Made by a program: the position numbers and the translations under genes. From Dimorphilus gyrociliatus (taxonomy: Eukaryota > Annelida > Polychaeta > Dinophilidae): DNA of 64,000 bases. Numbering within the stretch: the stretch's first letter is position 1; every line of letters begins with the position of its first letter. Location of the stretch: assembly GCA_904063045.1 (NCBI GenBank), contig CAJFCJ010000007.1, forward strand, positions 1,112,819 through 1,176,818, given 5' to 3'. Positions 12,101 through 24,770 of this stretch are shown one piece after another. Under the pieces are notes generated by a model. That model was not told the origin of the DNA. It ran no database searches and worked only from the letters and a program-made list of their open reading frames with translations.

Positions 12101-13165
12101 CTCTCTGACCAGTTTGGAACCATACCAGAAAGCCAAGGCATATGATCCAAAGATGAAAAAGAAAACCATTCCCATAGACAAGCCCGAGACAAAGCCTCTT
12201 TTCACACCAAAATTTTGAGCATCTGTTAGGTTTCCATTGTATCGTTCACATTCTTTTTTACCGCCATTGAAAGCTGTTACAGTACGAATTGCAGTTAATA
12301 CTTCTTCGGCAACTGCTCCCGCTTTTGCGTATGCTGACAACTCTTTTTGGGTCATACTGCTTGTTAATTTTCCCATGATTACACCAGATAAAACCAGGAA
12401 AGGGCTAACAGATAAGATAACTAATGTCAATTTCCAACCGAAAACAAATCCCAATATGAAACCTGTAAGAAATGTGGAAAACCACTGTAGAAATTGACCC
12501 AATTTATCACCAATGCCAGCCTGTATTTTTGTGACATCATCGGCCAATCTAGTATTCAGCTCTCCAACTTCGTGAGTATCGAACCAGCCAATATCCTGTC
12601 TAAGAATGGACTTTAACAGCAGATTACGGATTCTGAAAGCTTGTCTTTCGCACGCTGTCATCCATCCGGCTTGTTGAAGAGAGGCAAAAACCATTACTCC
12701 GCAGCCTATGGCAACATAGTAGATAGCAAACTTTTCCATTTCATCCAGTAATTTTTCGTCCGCTTCTTTAAATTTGTTGTATTGAGAGGTGAGGTTCTCT
12801 GCTTTAGCAATATTTTTGAGTGCAGTTTCATTTTTCCAGGCGTCTTCTTTTGTTGTACGATATTTGGAAAAATCGACTTCATCAAACAAGGTCTTAAACT
12901 TGCCACTGTCAACAAATATATCAACCATACTACCAAAAACAAGCATAAGGCAAGGTAGGGCTGCTCCATGAATAAGTGCTGCTATTGTAGCAATTATCAT
13001 ACAAAAGTAATCTTTACAATCTGCAAATCTAAATACTTGAGCAACTGTTACTTCTTTAACAGGCTCATCCTTCTTTTTATCATCTTTCTCTTTTGGCTTT
13101 TTATCTTTGTGTTCACCATTCATTTTGCCATTCGTTGGAGTCACTTTGTATGATTTTTTGTCCAT
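9187..13165 (-). CDS. ABCB1: P-glycoprotein-type ABC transporter, copy B (full ABCB)
   Basis: Exons 9504-13165 and 9187-9433 with a 70-bp intron at exactly the position and phase seen in copy A; 1302 residues. Domain order and motifs are as in copy A, with Walker A, LSGGQ, Walker B and His switch intact in both NBDs. The NBD1 protein sequence is the same as copy A as far as I can see, and NBD2 differs at only a few residues (for example [10 protein letters not shown] against [10 protein letters not shown]). Both transmembrane domains and the N-terminus differ extensively. The N-terminal tail is Lys/Glu-rich and the inter-NBD linker has five Asp instead of about ten. Export of hydrophobic compounds is expected; the diverged membrane halves suggest different substrates, which is inference. 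A 5' UTR intron is possible because a CAG-GTGAGT donor lies near 13470 on the minus strand. Confidence 0.95.
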
Positions 13166-13431
13166 ATCCTCCGGGAGATCCAGTGTGATCAGATAGGTTG
13201 CTTCCTTATTAGTACGGAAATGAGTATTCTTAATTTGCTGATAAACGTTATCTTCTACTGTCGTATCTTGATATGAAATTAATCAATCAAGGTAAAAAAA
13301 CTTTACAACAAGGAGCTTTCACAAGATCAAGCCCACAATTTTAGTTCAAAATAGAGTTGAATAGAAATGAACTATTATTTATAGCAGCTGTGGAGAATTT
13401 TCAGCCAATAGCTACAACTGTTATACAAGAT

Positions 13432-13520
13432 AGCCAATAAGAATTCGTCTAACAATATTGGAGATCCCCACTCACCTGAAGGGGTTTCCTGCCAAAGCTA
13501 TGACAAGCGGGGCACTTCTA
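13432..13520 (-). promoter_or_regulatory. Candidate promoter of ABCB copy B (element copy 3)
   Basis: On the minus strand it contains a TATA box (CTTATATAGAAG) near 13509-13520. ATTGGCT boxes lie near 13433 and 13403, and a good splice donor CAG-GTGAGT near 13470. The ends resemble the elements upstream of copy A (CCAATAAG-TTCG at one end, CTATATA at the other), but the centre has diverged. Confidence 0.4.
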
Positions 13521-15149
13521 TATAAGGTGTATTGCGAAATCTGGGTCTGGTTGGTCATATGCAAATTACCCTCTCACTACTAATTTATGCTCATATATCG
13601 ACTCACCTAATTTTTATAGATTCAATAGAAAAAAATTCTTGTATATTTTGATGTTGATTTAAAAAAAAAGTACGTTTATTAAATTTTTCCTTATATGGTA
13701 TGCATAACTGATGATAATCAAATCAAGTATCCATATTTAGATGCTATGTACTTAGTATAAAAAGATTTATAACTGAGCAATAAGAATGTTGATTGTATAT
13801 ATACTTGATTTCAACGATTAAGTTAGGACGTTGAGTAAGGTAATACATAGGCTTAACTTAACACAGGATATGAAAATAATGATTTTTGTCAAGGAATTAT
13901 AGATTTCTTTATCTCTACAAAAAAAAACACTTTCAATTGTAATATACTTTTTTAAATATTGCCTTCTTTAAATGTTATCGTCAGATAAAGATATGATTTT
14001 TCTTAATCGTCTAGTTAACAAGGCGTATTACATCTTAGAACAGGTCAATGACTTAATTTTGAAAGTCCTTTCGTCGAAATCACGTGACTTGAAACTCTCG
14101 GGCTAAACCTCCAGGGGGCTTTATTGAATTTTTACTTAGTATTGATAAAATCTCAATTTTTAGAATTGTTATTGTTTTAAGTAAAAAAATTCTGCTTTTA
14201 ATTTATTTTCGAAAATGTGAAAATTGTTGTTAAATAATCAAAATTGAAGTGATGATATGATATATCTACATTTAAAGAAAGAGATTACTATTTTAATGTT
14301 TTTTCGCTTTTAAAGTGATAAACAACAGATTTGATAGTTTTTGAGAAAATTTAAATTGTTTATCTGTTAACTAAAAGCAATTGGGATCAATTATCGGTTG
14401 TGTAAAACAAATATACACGATAAGCCTTTACGTACATAAAAAAAATTGGAAACGTATGACAGAAAATTTTATCTACAGTAGCTCCATCTATAGCCTTAAA
14501 AAATCGAAGACAAAAATTTACGGCAAAAGGAAAAAAGTGTTTACTAAAAATCCGAAAGAGGGCGCCAGTTGTTGTTAAAAGTTCTTTTTAATGAAAATGC
14601 GCAAAAGATAACTTTAGGAAAAGTAAAAACTTTATTTACATTATAAGTTTATCAAATGTCTAGAATTTTGCTTTTCATATTGACCTGTGTGTTTTGTCGC
14701 CGAGTACCTATCAGTTCCAAATCATACTTATTATTTAGATATAAAAACATCGGTAACAACTATTTAAGGGAAAGAATTTGGTTTTCGAATAGAAAGCGAA
14801 ATCCGATTCTCAATTCTACGTCTCTTTTGTAATTTTGACAAGTGAGAATAGAGTATTTTCTATCGGAATAAAAGGCGAATCTTTTATTTTCAAACTTCTA
14901 ACTAGGTTTGCTGGAAATGCGCACCTGCCGGTATAGGCCACACAAGGTGAGACCGGGCGTTGTTTATTCAAGTAGATGGCATTTCCTACTCGTTTATACT
15001 GTCTTATGGCCTACAGGCTACATCTTCTTAGGTAACCAACTCATGTATACGAGTATATATTTATAACATTATATGCTATATAGTAGAAACACACATTATA
15101 TATATATATTAGTATTTTGAGAAAAGAAGCAATATATTTAAATATATTA

Positions 15150-15150
<1 letters not shown>

Positions 15151-15182
<32 letters not shown>
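15151..15182. repeat. TA dinucleotide microsatellite
   Basis: About 16 perfect TA units followed by interrupted TA. Confidence 0.95.
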
Positions 15183-15188
<6 letters not shown>

Positions 15189-15273
15189 GTTATATATAGT
15201 TATATATATATGTATGAAATATGGTTGGCTACTTATATATATTTGGAATATTGGCAAATGGGAGGAGTGAAAA

Positions 15274-15310
<37 letters not shown>

Positions 15311-15316
15311 CACACA
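15274..15316. repeat. GA microsatellite followed by CA units
   Basis: GA repeat with one interruption, running into a short CA repeat. Confidence 0.9.
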
Positions 15317-17341
15317 TAGGGGGAGTGGGAGAAAAGAGAGAGAGGGAACAGATTGCGCGGACTTTCTGTTGGCGAACAGTTTTTTCATCCTAGCCCTTAA
15401 TTAGCCTCCGCATCAATACAGATCGTCACGTTTTAGGAGCGGTTAACAAACGAACGATTGATGTAGTAAATGATGCGGCGGACAAGAGAAGACGGAAGAA
15501 GATAAACAAACTGTTAGCGCAATTTGAAAAGATGCGCTACGGTGTATTGAGATGTAAAATACTTCTTGTTAGTGCTGCTGTCAAGCCAAACAAGCGATTG
15601 AGTAGAACGTGTGTATTCACTAAACACCGACACTAGTAGACTTTAGCTTGGAACGTGTTTGTTCTACAATTACAACAGTGTTGTTCTACTTGAAGAGTTT
15701 GATTATTTTCACTGATTGATACGATATATAGGCGCGCGCTTCTTTATAAAAATATATAATATATGTATATATATTCATTCTTATACACGTAAGGTATATT
15801 TACGAATTGTATATACAATAAACTAAGCGTATGTCATCGCACACTTAATCTTTAATAAATATTCTTAATTAATATGTATAAACTTACAAAGATAGCAGTT
15901 TCAAAAGGTCTGCGTAATACATAAACTTCCATTAGTCTATATTAGGAATTTAATTGCTCAAACGCCGTCTGTTTATATAAGAATATAAAAAGAGCTTATA
16001 AATTTCGTCTATGTAAGTAAAACTTGGCGCATTATCTATAAAGAGTAGCGGTGCAATAAAGCTTGGTCGTTGTTTACGAAAGATATCGATAATTAAGCGC
16101 GCGCGAGCGGCAGTTAATGGAGGAGAAATGTTGGTGTGCGAGACGGTAGAGCAAGTTTTCATTGAAAACAACAGCAACTTTTGATATTGTTTATTTATGT
16201 AGGACAGTATGGAGGATGAAAGAGAATCGAAAGAGGAAGACGAGCATTAGTAGGGAGAAAAAATGTAAAAACAAGTTAAATTACGAATACGTTTATTCTT
16301 TTTCTTTCATTTTGTTCTTTTCTCACAGTTTCAAACTTTAAAAGACGATTCAACCGCCCGCCCTCGAGCTGTATTGAGAGGAGGGGGGAAGGGCGAATAA
16401 AATGTCGTCTGTCAAGCGTTGAATGGCACGACGAGATGAGAATCGGTGTAAAGTCAACAACTGGTGGAGTTGGAGAGGAGAGACGGGGAGGTAGTGGCGG
16501 TTTGGGAGAGGGGGGAAAAGTTTGCAAACGCCCCGAAAACGTGCCTGTTCGCTGCCCGTTGGCGCTCGGCGGTGTCGAGTAGCGCCGTCTCCTGCTGCTC
16601 TTCGCCTCTAATCACGCGCACCACTATCTGCTCCCTAACCCCTTATCGACTGATAGCGGTTTTCCGCGTTATATACGCCCGGGCCCCCGACTAGAAAAGC
16701 TAACTAGGCGAAACTTCGCCTTCGATCCCTTTGATTGATTTTTTTTTCGCCCCCTCCTTCATAATCGATATTCTACCGTATCAGATTTCGTTATACAATC
16801 GATAAAACGTCGATTATCGACCGATGAGTAGGAATGCGCGAAATACTGGCAATTGTGTTGATAAAGTAATTTTAGTAGTGAATGAGAAAGAGCTGGCGGT
16901 GAAGTGCGTAAGTGTGTAGAAAAGAAAAAATAAGTGGGAAAAATAAGATAAAGATATGCGAAGGGAACGCTAGATGAGAGAAGGACATGATCTAGAAGAA
17001 ATAAATTAAAAAAGAAAAAAAGGAGTGAAAGAGAACAGGAGCTAAAAGAGAAAGGAAAGAGAATAGAACGTAAGATAGGCACGGAACGAAAGAGGGAGAA
17101 AGATAGAGAGAGAGTGGTAGTGGGCTGTTATCAATTAGGAGACGAATGCAATTAGTACGCGCCTCTAACCGACCCGTTCCGTTCGCATCGAATTTCGTAA
17201 GTGCGTGCAGATGGACGAGGAAGGCGGCGTCCTTTGGGTGAAGTCGACTGCAACGTCAATACGCGCAAGAATAACATGGACGAGGCATGGCGCTGTTTTT
17301 CGTGCACGCAGCCCTGTTTACCTTAGATCCGAGTAGAATGC

Positions 17342-17399
17342 GATGGCCGCCTAATTATCGGGCGGTCGACGGGGGTTCCGAGATCCCCTGGCGGCCATC
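17342..17399. other. GC-rich inverted repeat (hairpin)
   Basis: GATGGCCGCC at 17342-17351 is the exact reverse complement of GGCGGCCATC at 17390-17399. Inside, GGGG and CCCC runs can pair around a short loop. The right arm continues into CATCTTG, giving a YY1/Pho-like core. It lies 1.2 kb upstream of FoxC. Confidence 0.6.
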
Positions 17400-18447
17400 T
17401 TGTTTTTCTACCGTCACCGCGTCTTTTATCGAACACGTTAAGCCTATCTAATCACATTTTCCCCTCGCCAATTTCCGCCTCGTTCGCCAGCAGGTTTTTC
17501 ATACACGCCTATAGGTAAACATTTCATCAAATTTTCTATATCCGTTCTCATTTTTTTGGCGAATAGACGATTTTTTTTCAGCTATAAAGCCTTTATTCTT
17601 TTTTTAGAGCAGAAATTTTTATAGAAGAAACGATCCGCGCACCTTCGAACTATCTATCCGCGTGTGTATATATGGACAACGCCGCCTTAGGCCAAGATTT
17701 TCGCTAGGACAAAAACGCTTCTACCGGATCGCTTTTCTTCAAAGGGACTTTTAATTTGCGCCTAGCCCGAGCTTGTACAAACATCGAATGCATTCCTTCC
17801 TTGTGTATCAAAAAGCGACAACTTAATATCATTAAAATATACTATACAAGCCATATGATATACTTTTTTTTTCGAAAGAGAAAATATAGGGCGAATTTTT
17901 TTCCCATTTTTCATCCAAATGATCATGAAATGCGAATAAAAACGACATCGCACGCGCACCTTTTCAACTGACAAAGAGCAGTTTGTACACGTGCAAAAAA
18001 ATTGGAGGAAAATGTTGGAAGAAAGTGCGATGCCCTGAGGCAGCAATTTGACTGCACTGATCAAAGTTGGCGTACGAGCTCGAGGCAAGGGCTGCAGTTT
18101 TCACTCGTTGACACTGCAAATAAAGCGCATTGAAAGCTCCACTTGAACAGAGTCGACCGAGATCTAGTTGTCAAGTGGTGGCGCATGCAGCTGCTCCTTT
18201 TTCCCCTCCCCTTTACGTTTATCTTTCCTAAAGTCTTTCCTACTTTTACTAGTCTTTCTTTTCCCATTAAAATTAATACATCTATATACGCTTACACAAA
18301 GTGGTAGGTATAAAGACTTTATTATGTTGGCGAGAAGAAGAAGAAGAAGCCTTTATCAACAGTGTCGCAGCTCAGAAAACGGTCGCATATCAATTTGACT
18401 GAGCAATCGAGCGTGAGATGACCGTTCCTTGCTAGTGCAGCGCGCTC

Positions 18448-18486
18448 ATTGGTTGATCACGTTGCTGACGTCATTGATTTGGGCGG
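18448..18486 (+). promoter_or_regulatory. FoxC proximal promoter: ATTGG, CRE and GC box
   Basis: Within 40 bp there is an inverted CCAAT box (ATTGG, 18448-18452), a full palindromic cAMP-response element TGACGTCA (18466-18473) and a GC box GGGCGG (18481-18486). All lie about 70-105 bp before the FoxC start codon. No TATA box is apparent. Confidence 0.5.
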
Positions 18487-18531
18487 AGCTTAGCACAACA
18501 GAGCAGCCGAGAGGAGAAGGAAGAAGGGCAC

Positions 18532-18540
18532 ATGAGGTAG
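18532..18540 (+). other. Two-codon upstream ORF before FoxC
   Basis: ATG-AGG-TAG ends 12 nt before the FoxC ATG at 18553. If it lies in the 5' UTR, scanning ribosomes would meet a minimal uORF first. Whether transcription starts upstream of it is not known. Confidence 0.5.
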
Positions 18541-18552
18541 GCAGTCGAAATA

Positions 18553-19854
18553 ATGCAGCCGACCGGCGTGGCACATCGAGCTTACGCCCATTCGGGCTCT
18601 ATGCCTATGACAAATGCACTTGGATCGTCGATTATGCCATCGTTCTTCGATCAAACTCACAGCCCGGCCGTCAGCTGTGCGTCCGCTGGATATTATTCGT
18701 CGGCATACGCCCCGAGTATGGCATCCATGTATGCTCCAAGTCCGGACAGATATATGCCTCGAGCTCATCCATATGCCTCTTACGCCGCAAGTCATCAGAC
18801 AACAGCTAAAGACATGGTCAAACCGCCATATTCCTACATCGCCCTTATAGCCATGGCCATTCAAAGTAGTCCTGAGAAAAAGGCAACTCTTAATGGAATT
18901 TATCAGTTTATTATGGAACGTTTTCCGTATTACAGGGAAAATAAGCAGGGATGGCAAAATTCCATCCGTCATAATTTGTCGCTAAACGACTGTTTTATCA
19001 AAGTGGCCAGAGATGATAAGAAGCCGGGCAAAGGCTCCTACTGGACACTCGACCCTGATAGTTATAACATGTTCGATAACGGCTCATATTTACGGAGAAG
19101 GAGACGCTTTAAAAAACAGGATCTTGGTAAAGAAAGAGATGAAAGCGATCCAAAACGGCTCAAAGATGAAAATAATGTTAATCATGATTCGGGTCACGAT
19201 TCGGATACTGGAGATGTAAAACCAACCCTATTAGAACTAACGCCTGCCTCACCGAACCAACCTTTGCTTCCGGTAAAGCTCGAATCCAACTCGTCGTCGA
19301 ACGACTGCAGGGCAGTGGATGATGAGCGAACACCTCCTCCTCCTCCTCCACAAGCACCTCAGCCCCAGCAGCAGCCACAACAGCAACAGCAACATCAGCA
19401 GTCAGACGCCTGTGCTGGATTTAGCGTCGAGAATATAATGACGTCTTCATCAGCAACTGCTGAAGGAGGTGGTAGTCAACAGTTTGAGCAACAGCAACAG
19501 CAGGCGCTATCGTCGACCTACAGATCGTCTTGTTCTGTTAATTTATCACCTTTTGAAAGCCACAGCCACCATCAACAGCAACACGTACAACCGGCTCCTC
19601 TCGACGCCCTCCATGAAATGACGGGAACGGATACAACGTCCAGCTACGGTCGGAGTTCCTGGTACGGTGAGGGAGCGGATATGTCGAGCTATTCGGCAAT
19701 CGCCGCCTCTAGTATGTTTGACGCTCAGAGACTGTTATACGCTCAAACTGAAACGGCCGCTAATTGCAGTCATTTGCGGTCCGCTTATAAGATGCCGCCC
19801 AACTCCTATTCGTCGTCCTCTTCATCACCTTATGATTGTGTCGCCAAGTTCTGA
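18553..19854 (+). CDS. FOXC: Forkhead transcription factor FoxC
   Basis: Intronless, 433 residues. The forkhead domain spans about residues 87-190, with [16 protein letters not shown], the recognition-helix segment [15 protein letters not shown] and the basic end LRRRRRFKK. From memory the domain is closest to vertebrate FOXC1/FOXC2 and Drosophila crocodile ([31 protein letters not shown]). The N-terminus is Ser/Ala/Tyr-rich (SYYAPS-like composition), as in FoxC activators. The C-terminal half has Pro, Gln and His-Gln runs and ends in [13 protein letters not shown]. The family binds RYAAAYA-type sites and patterns mesoderm, including muscle and head mesoderm. A single exon is usual for FoxC. 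The large flanking non-coding regions fit complex developmental control. Confidence 0.95.
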   Translation: MQPTGVAHRAYAHSGSMPMTNALGSSIMPSFFDQTHSPAVSCASAGYYSSAYAPSMASMYAPSPDRYMPRAHPYASYAASHQTTAKDMVKPPYSYIALIAMAIQSSPEKKATLNGIYQFIMERFPYYRENKQGWQNSIRHNLSLNDCFIKVARDDKKPGKGSYWTLDPDSYNMFDNGSYLRRRRRFKKQDLGKERDESDPKRLKDENNVNHDSGHDSDTGDVKPTLLELTPASPNQPLLPVKLESNSSSNDCRAVDDERTPPPPPPQAPQPQQQPQQQQQHQQSDACAGFSVENIMTSSSATAEGGGSQQFEQQQQQALSSTYRSSCSVNLSPFESHSHHQQQHVQPAPLDALHEMTGTDTTSSYGRSSWYGEGADMSSYSAIAASSMFDAQRLLYAQTETAANCSHLRSAYKMPPNSYSSSSSSPYDCVAKF

Positions 19855-19936
19855 CGATATGGTGTCTAATTCACTTAAATACCCCGCGTATGCGTACATA
19901 TATGTATATATACTTATGTACATGTATCTGTATATT

Positions 19937-19938
<2 letters not shown>

Positions 19939-19988
<50 letters not shown>

Positions 19989-19996
19989 ATATGTAT
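19939..19996. repeat. AT microsatellite in FoxC 3' flank
   Basis: About 21 AT units followed by a short GT run. Confidence 0.9.
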
Positions 19997-20669
19997 ATGT
20001 ATACATATATTTAGGTTGGTGTTTTTCTCTAATTCTATCTCTTTCTCTCTCTCTCTCTCTCTATCTCTATCTCATAAACATAAATACTTTCTCTTTTCTT
20101 CTCCGTTCCGCTTCTAAACCAACGCAAAAACACGAGCGAGTTTGAAATTGTGAAACTTTTTCTAGGCATTCAAGTATTTCTCAAATGCGCAAACGTCCTC
20201 TTTTAATCGGCTTAAGAAATTAAGTTATTTCGATTTATATGCATGTTCTGTGTATTACACGTCTATCTGTTCGTATTGAAAGTGTTTGCATTTGATGACG
20301 TCACAGTTGTGAACAGTGATCAGTGTAGCGTGTAGACGTCGGCAAATTGATTGTTTGTCAAAGTCGGTGAAGCTAAAGGCTTTTCGGGAGGCTACAAACT
20401 GATGAGTTTATCAGACACGGCTCGTAACGCGTTGCAGCTGCTAGATGACCTACTTTTGTGAACTACCTCGTTTGTCGCGCAGGCCTATATAACGCTTCTC
20501 TTTTTCTTTCTCGTTTTCTAATTTGCACTCATAAAAATTAACAAAAAAATGGGAAATACCTTCTCCTTCCTTTTTTGTTTTATAACATATCGTCGTTATC
20601 CCGTTTTGAAAAAAATCGTGTATATACCACGTATACAAATAGATGTTATATAATAAACTGTATATTCTG

Positions 20670-20931
20670 CGTAATATATATATATATATATATATATGAA
20701 GTATATGTACTGTGGTATTTATATATGTGTATAAATGTATATATATATATATAAATGTATATATATATAAATGTACATATGTTTCTCTTAAATTTGTATA
20801 CATTCATAAGTATACATAAGTGAGAGGTATAGTATATATGTATATTTATAAATATATATTTATACATAGATATACAACATATATATATATATATATATAT
20901 ATTTATTTGTGTACAATATATATATATATTT

Positions 20932-20979
<48 letters not shown>

Positions 20980-21000
20980 TTATATATATATGAATATATA
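20670..21000. repeat. Compound TA-rich repeat tract
   Basis: Several (TA)n blocks (around 20678, 20738, 20878, 20937) separated by TATG/TATT/TACA variants; low complexity on both strands. Confidence 0.85.
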
Positions 21001-23540
21001 ATTCGTATATACATAATCAAGTAATAAATATAATTGTTGCACGGTTCGTTGTGAAAAGAATACAGTGGAAGAATTTGCGCGCGAATAAAAGTTAATGAAT
21101 CGAGCAGATAGGGAAGCGTGCGCAAGAGAGAGATTTGCGAACACGTGCGCGGAAAAAGAAGGGAATTAAGAGATGGATAACGATAAGAGAGGATGATAGC
21201 ACAGATGTTGGGAAGTTGTCAATGTAATAAATCCAAGGGCGTTAACAGGCGGTCAAGGCTTAATTATACACATGCCCCGAATACATCAAAACACGGTTGA
21301 AAAGTGACTACCGTCTACCCGGACTAGTGGCTCGCGAGAATCTAGTTCCCTTTTATGCGTTGCGTCATGCAATCTACGGTTACAAGTTGCATTATGACGT
21401 AATAGGACGATTTGTTGCGCCGTCAGAATGCGCACATTCCTCGCGACCCGATTATCTCGTAGGAAAACATTCGAATCTGCTAACTATACGCTCAAATCAA
21501 CGTTCATTCTTCGCCGAATACTGAATAAACAAAGCTCATAATTGAAAAAGCTGGGTCCCCTCTCCCTACTTATAAAACGAATTTAACATTTTATAAAACC
21601 TTTCGTACATTTCCACGATTTGTACAAGCAGTTTCTTTTGAAGTGCTCTTGATTTCGGCTAGACCGTGGATTAAGACGGCGCTGATTTGCCACTTGATGA
21701 CAAACAGCTGCTGCGTAGACGCCTTCGCCCTCTCATCCGTATGAGAACGCGACTGTGATGTTCGGTGCGCGGACGGACGCGTCACTGTGCTGACGTATTT
21801 AGGTAGGGAAAGTTACGTCGTCAATTTCTCCAATTTCTCACATTTCCAATTCTCAGAGAAAATGTCAGGCGGCTGAAAAAAACAGAAATTCCCTGGAGGA
21901 AGGCTAGCCAATTTGTCCGCATATGTTCCGTTCGACGCTCGGCAGGCGGTGGGAAGACGATCGAGCATATCGAAATCGGCTAATTGCAAACAAAGCGAAT
22001 AAGTATAGGCATATAGGCCGGATCGTCTTCCTTCTTATCGCCTTGGCGCTAAATGGCCGTAGATAAAAAGTTGGCGTTTTGTAAACAGGACGAAAAATAG
22101 TAGAAAAGATAGAGCGAACAAGAAAAAAGGGGTAAACTTGGCAAAGCTTTCTTTCATTTTGTTTGGTGCGCTCTGATTAATTCGTGATTAGTTTTAGCCC
22201 CAGAGCGCCAATCATCGCCCTTCCTCCTTCTTGCGCAGCCGCTGTCAGCGAAATGTCAAAAGTTGCTGGCTGATAAGGACGATTATAAGGAAGTTTTCCA
22301 TTTTCTTTCTATCTTCTTTATTATTATTATCTTTATTACTATTGTTATTACTATTGTTATTTGTATTATTCTATTTTTTTATTTATATTGTAATTAACCT
22401 GGATTTTTTTTTGGTATGCGATTGAAAATGAACACGAGAAGGAGAAATAAAAGAGGGGAAAAATAGAAAAATGGAAAAATTGTATATATGAAAGAGTGTG
22501 AAGCAGACGTTTGGCAATATATATAGCAAACTATATACAGAGCCTATAATACACGTGCTGGCCAGATTTTTCGACTTTCCAAAAAAACGGTAGCGAAACG
22601 AAAGTTTGGTTAGAAAAAAATAATAAAAGATAGAAAAAAAGAAAGAATGAGAGAAGGAAAGAAAGAAAAATAATGAAAAAAAGAGGAACGAAGAGATAAT
22701 GGAGAGGCACTCGAGAAGGATATATCGTATATAGTTGGAAAGAGAAAGAAGAGCCGAGGCATTACACGCTCGCATAAACACTCTTTTCCTCGTCTTATAT
22801 ACAGCTGCCGCCAACGCTAACCGATTTGGCTGACGGACAGAAGTAGGTCGCATTCTACTAATACAAACAACCAATTCCTTTCAACGAGCCGTGTCGTTCA
22901 TCCTCCGAATAGTATACAACATTTTCGCATTACGTTCTCTTCCGCTCGTAAACAAAAAAATTGCGACATTTTTTTCATAAATCACTTTAATTCCCTTTCG
23001 TACACTTTACGGATCAGAGCGGATAAAGGCCTAGTCAGCGACCTTTACCGATAAGCTGTCGTCGTAGCAAGCTACATTCATCAAAATGCGCCTGCGACTC
23101 GCCGACAAATATGCTATTATTTTAAACGACCCGACTGTTTTAACAGGATACACTTGGCATTGTTAACCGTTCTTGTTTTCGAATATACAACTCGCATAAA
23201 CACGTTTAGGTCAAGAAGAATAAACAGCTTTGTAAAAACAATGACATTGGCAGCCACTGGCCGGTCTATTTTATATAAGCGATTATTCTGGCTTACTTCC
23301 GTTTCGCTAAGATTACCAAAGGGCGGTGGATGTTTGCAGCAGCAACCTTTCAAAAACAGTCTCCCACCTACCCATCTCCCACTGAATATTTCTCTCTTAT
23401 TAAAAACAACCCGTCAGTTGTTAAATACGAGTTAGTGACTTTTTTCCGGTTCATTTAAAACTTTTATAGTTTATTGTTAGAACTAATAAAAATACAATTC
23501 AATCCGAAAAGGCAATGAATTGACTCCCGTCTACTCTTGC

Positions 23541-23577
<37 letters not shown>
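23541..23577. repeat. TC microsatellite
   Basis: TC repeat with one TTT interruption. Confidence 0.85.
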
Positions 23578-24689
23578 ATTTTCTCTCCTTCACCTATCGG
23601 ACTTGGCAACGTTTTTCCATCCACATTATTGCATTATATTCTCATAACTTAAAAACGAAAAAATAAAAATTCCTTTCACTAGCGCCATCTAACGTTCTTC
23701 TAAAATTACATCGCATTACGAGATGTTTAAAAATAAAATTGTAAATAATCCATTGTCTGTTCAGTATGAATAACACTTCTTTTCTACGTCGCTATTTTTT
23801 CCCTTCTTTATAGGATTCTTAAACAATAGATAATAGGAAGTTAATGCGTAAATAGCCGCCGAGTTTGTATTTCTATTCGACAATCTAAAGAATTTCCTTT
23901 TTTTATCAAATTGAATGAAAACTTTTTAAGTAAGAGTACATATAATAGTACGAGGTTAAATTTCTACTCTTTCATTGATTTCTTGACCACAGGCTGTAAA
24001 TACCGTTCGTATTGTTATCTTTTCCTTTTTTGTTAAAAGAGCTCCTCAATAGGGCTAAGTAGACTATTTAGATCCTTTTCGATAGACTGATAAAAGTTAA
24101 GCAAATTTACAAAATCTTAAGAAAAACCTATTAAATTTCACCAAGAAAGAAAAGAAACAGTAAAAAAAAATATTATCAAATTTATGAAGGAATCCTTAAT
24201 AATAAAGATGTTTTATTACGTAATCAGATAAACTCATACACTGTAGAGCAAATTGATAAAAAAAAAGCTCATTTATATAAATATGTATAATAATATATAT
24301 ATATATAAATACGTAAGCAAATACATAAAATTGTAATTTTTTTTGTATTCATTATGTTAATAACTGATTGCATTTTTATGGCACTTAGAGGTAGTCCAAC
24401 AATAATCACAATAGGCAAGAAACAGAAACAAGAACAAGAAGGAAAAAAAAAAACAAAATAAAACCAATTAATTTTTTAAATTGTAAAATAAAAAAAGGAA
24501 AAGAAAACAAAAATGTATTTGTTTTAATTAGTATGTATAGATTTTTTTGATTCTTTTTCAATTGTTTTCATTTCCTTTTAAATGATTTTCAAACATTCTT
24601 TGCTCATTGAAAGACTAAATATATATATACTGTATATCTGTTGATCACCTTTTTTAAATTATAAAATGCACAAATTTCTGTCAAAAAAT

Positions 24690-24690
<1 letters not shown>

Positions 24691-24768
<78 letters not shown>

Positions 24769-24770
24769 GA
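24691..24770. repeat. Long GA microsatellite near the LIPE 3' end
   Basis: About 40 GA units with a single GG interruption, 87 bp past the stop codon of the minus-strand lipase. If the 3' UTR extends this far it would appear as CU repeats in the mRNA. Confidence 0.95.

Larger units (their letters stand above)
13521..18440. other. Non-coding region between ABCB-B and FoxC
   Basis: About 5 kb without a recognisable gene; short open frames here have no family signature and several consist of repeats. It contains a TA microsatellite (15151-15182), a GA microsatellite (15274-15308), purine-rich GC-containing DNA (16370-16520) and a GC-rich hairpin (17342-17399). A CTCF-like motif lies at 14556-14570. 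It probably carries FoxC control elements. Confidence 0.55.
19855..24690. other. Non-coding region downstream of FoxC
   Basis: It begins with the FoxC 3' UTR, then an AT repeat (19939-19982) and TC repeat (20044-20062). A palindromic CRE lies at 20296-20303, followed by a long patchwork of TA/TATG/TACA repeats (20670-21000), unique DNA and a TC repeat (23541-23577). A CTCF-like site lies at 23678-23693. No coding signature was found on either strand; open frames at 20450-21125 are AT-repeat artefacts. Confidence 0.55.

Noticed and set aside
18533-18545. TGAGGTAG, the let-7 seed sequence
   Set aside because: The rest of the mature let-7 sequence is not present and no precursor hairpin surrounds it.
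18429-18972. Open frames on both strands overlapping the FoxC 5' end
   Set aside because: Out-of-frame shadows of FoxC; the FoxC frame alone carries the forkhead domain.
20450-21125. Open frames of 117 and 159 codons on the minus strand rich in Ile and Tyr
   Set aside because: They are translations of TA/TATG repeats, with no splice signals or family motif.
22168-22208. Inverted repeat GCGCTCTG / CAGAGCGC with a homeobox-like ATTA-rich loop
   Set aside because: Only eight paired bases around a 25-base loop; could easily be chance, so not listed as a feature.
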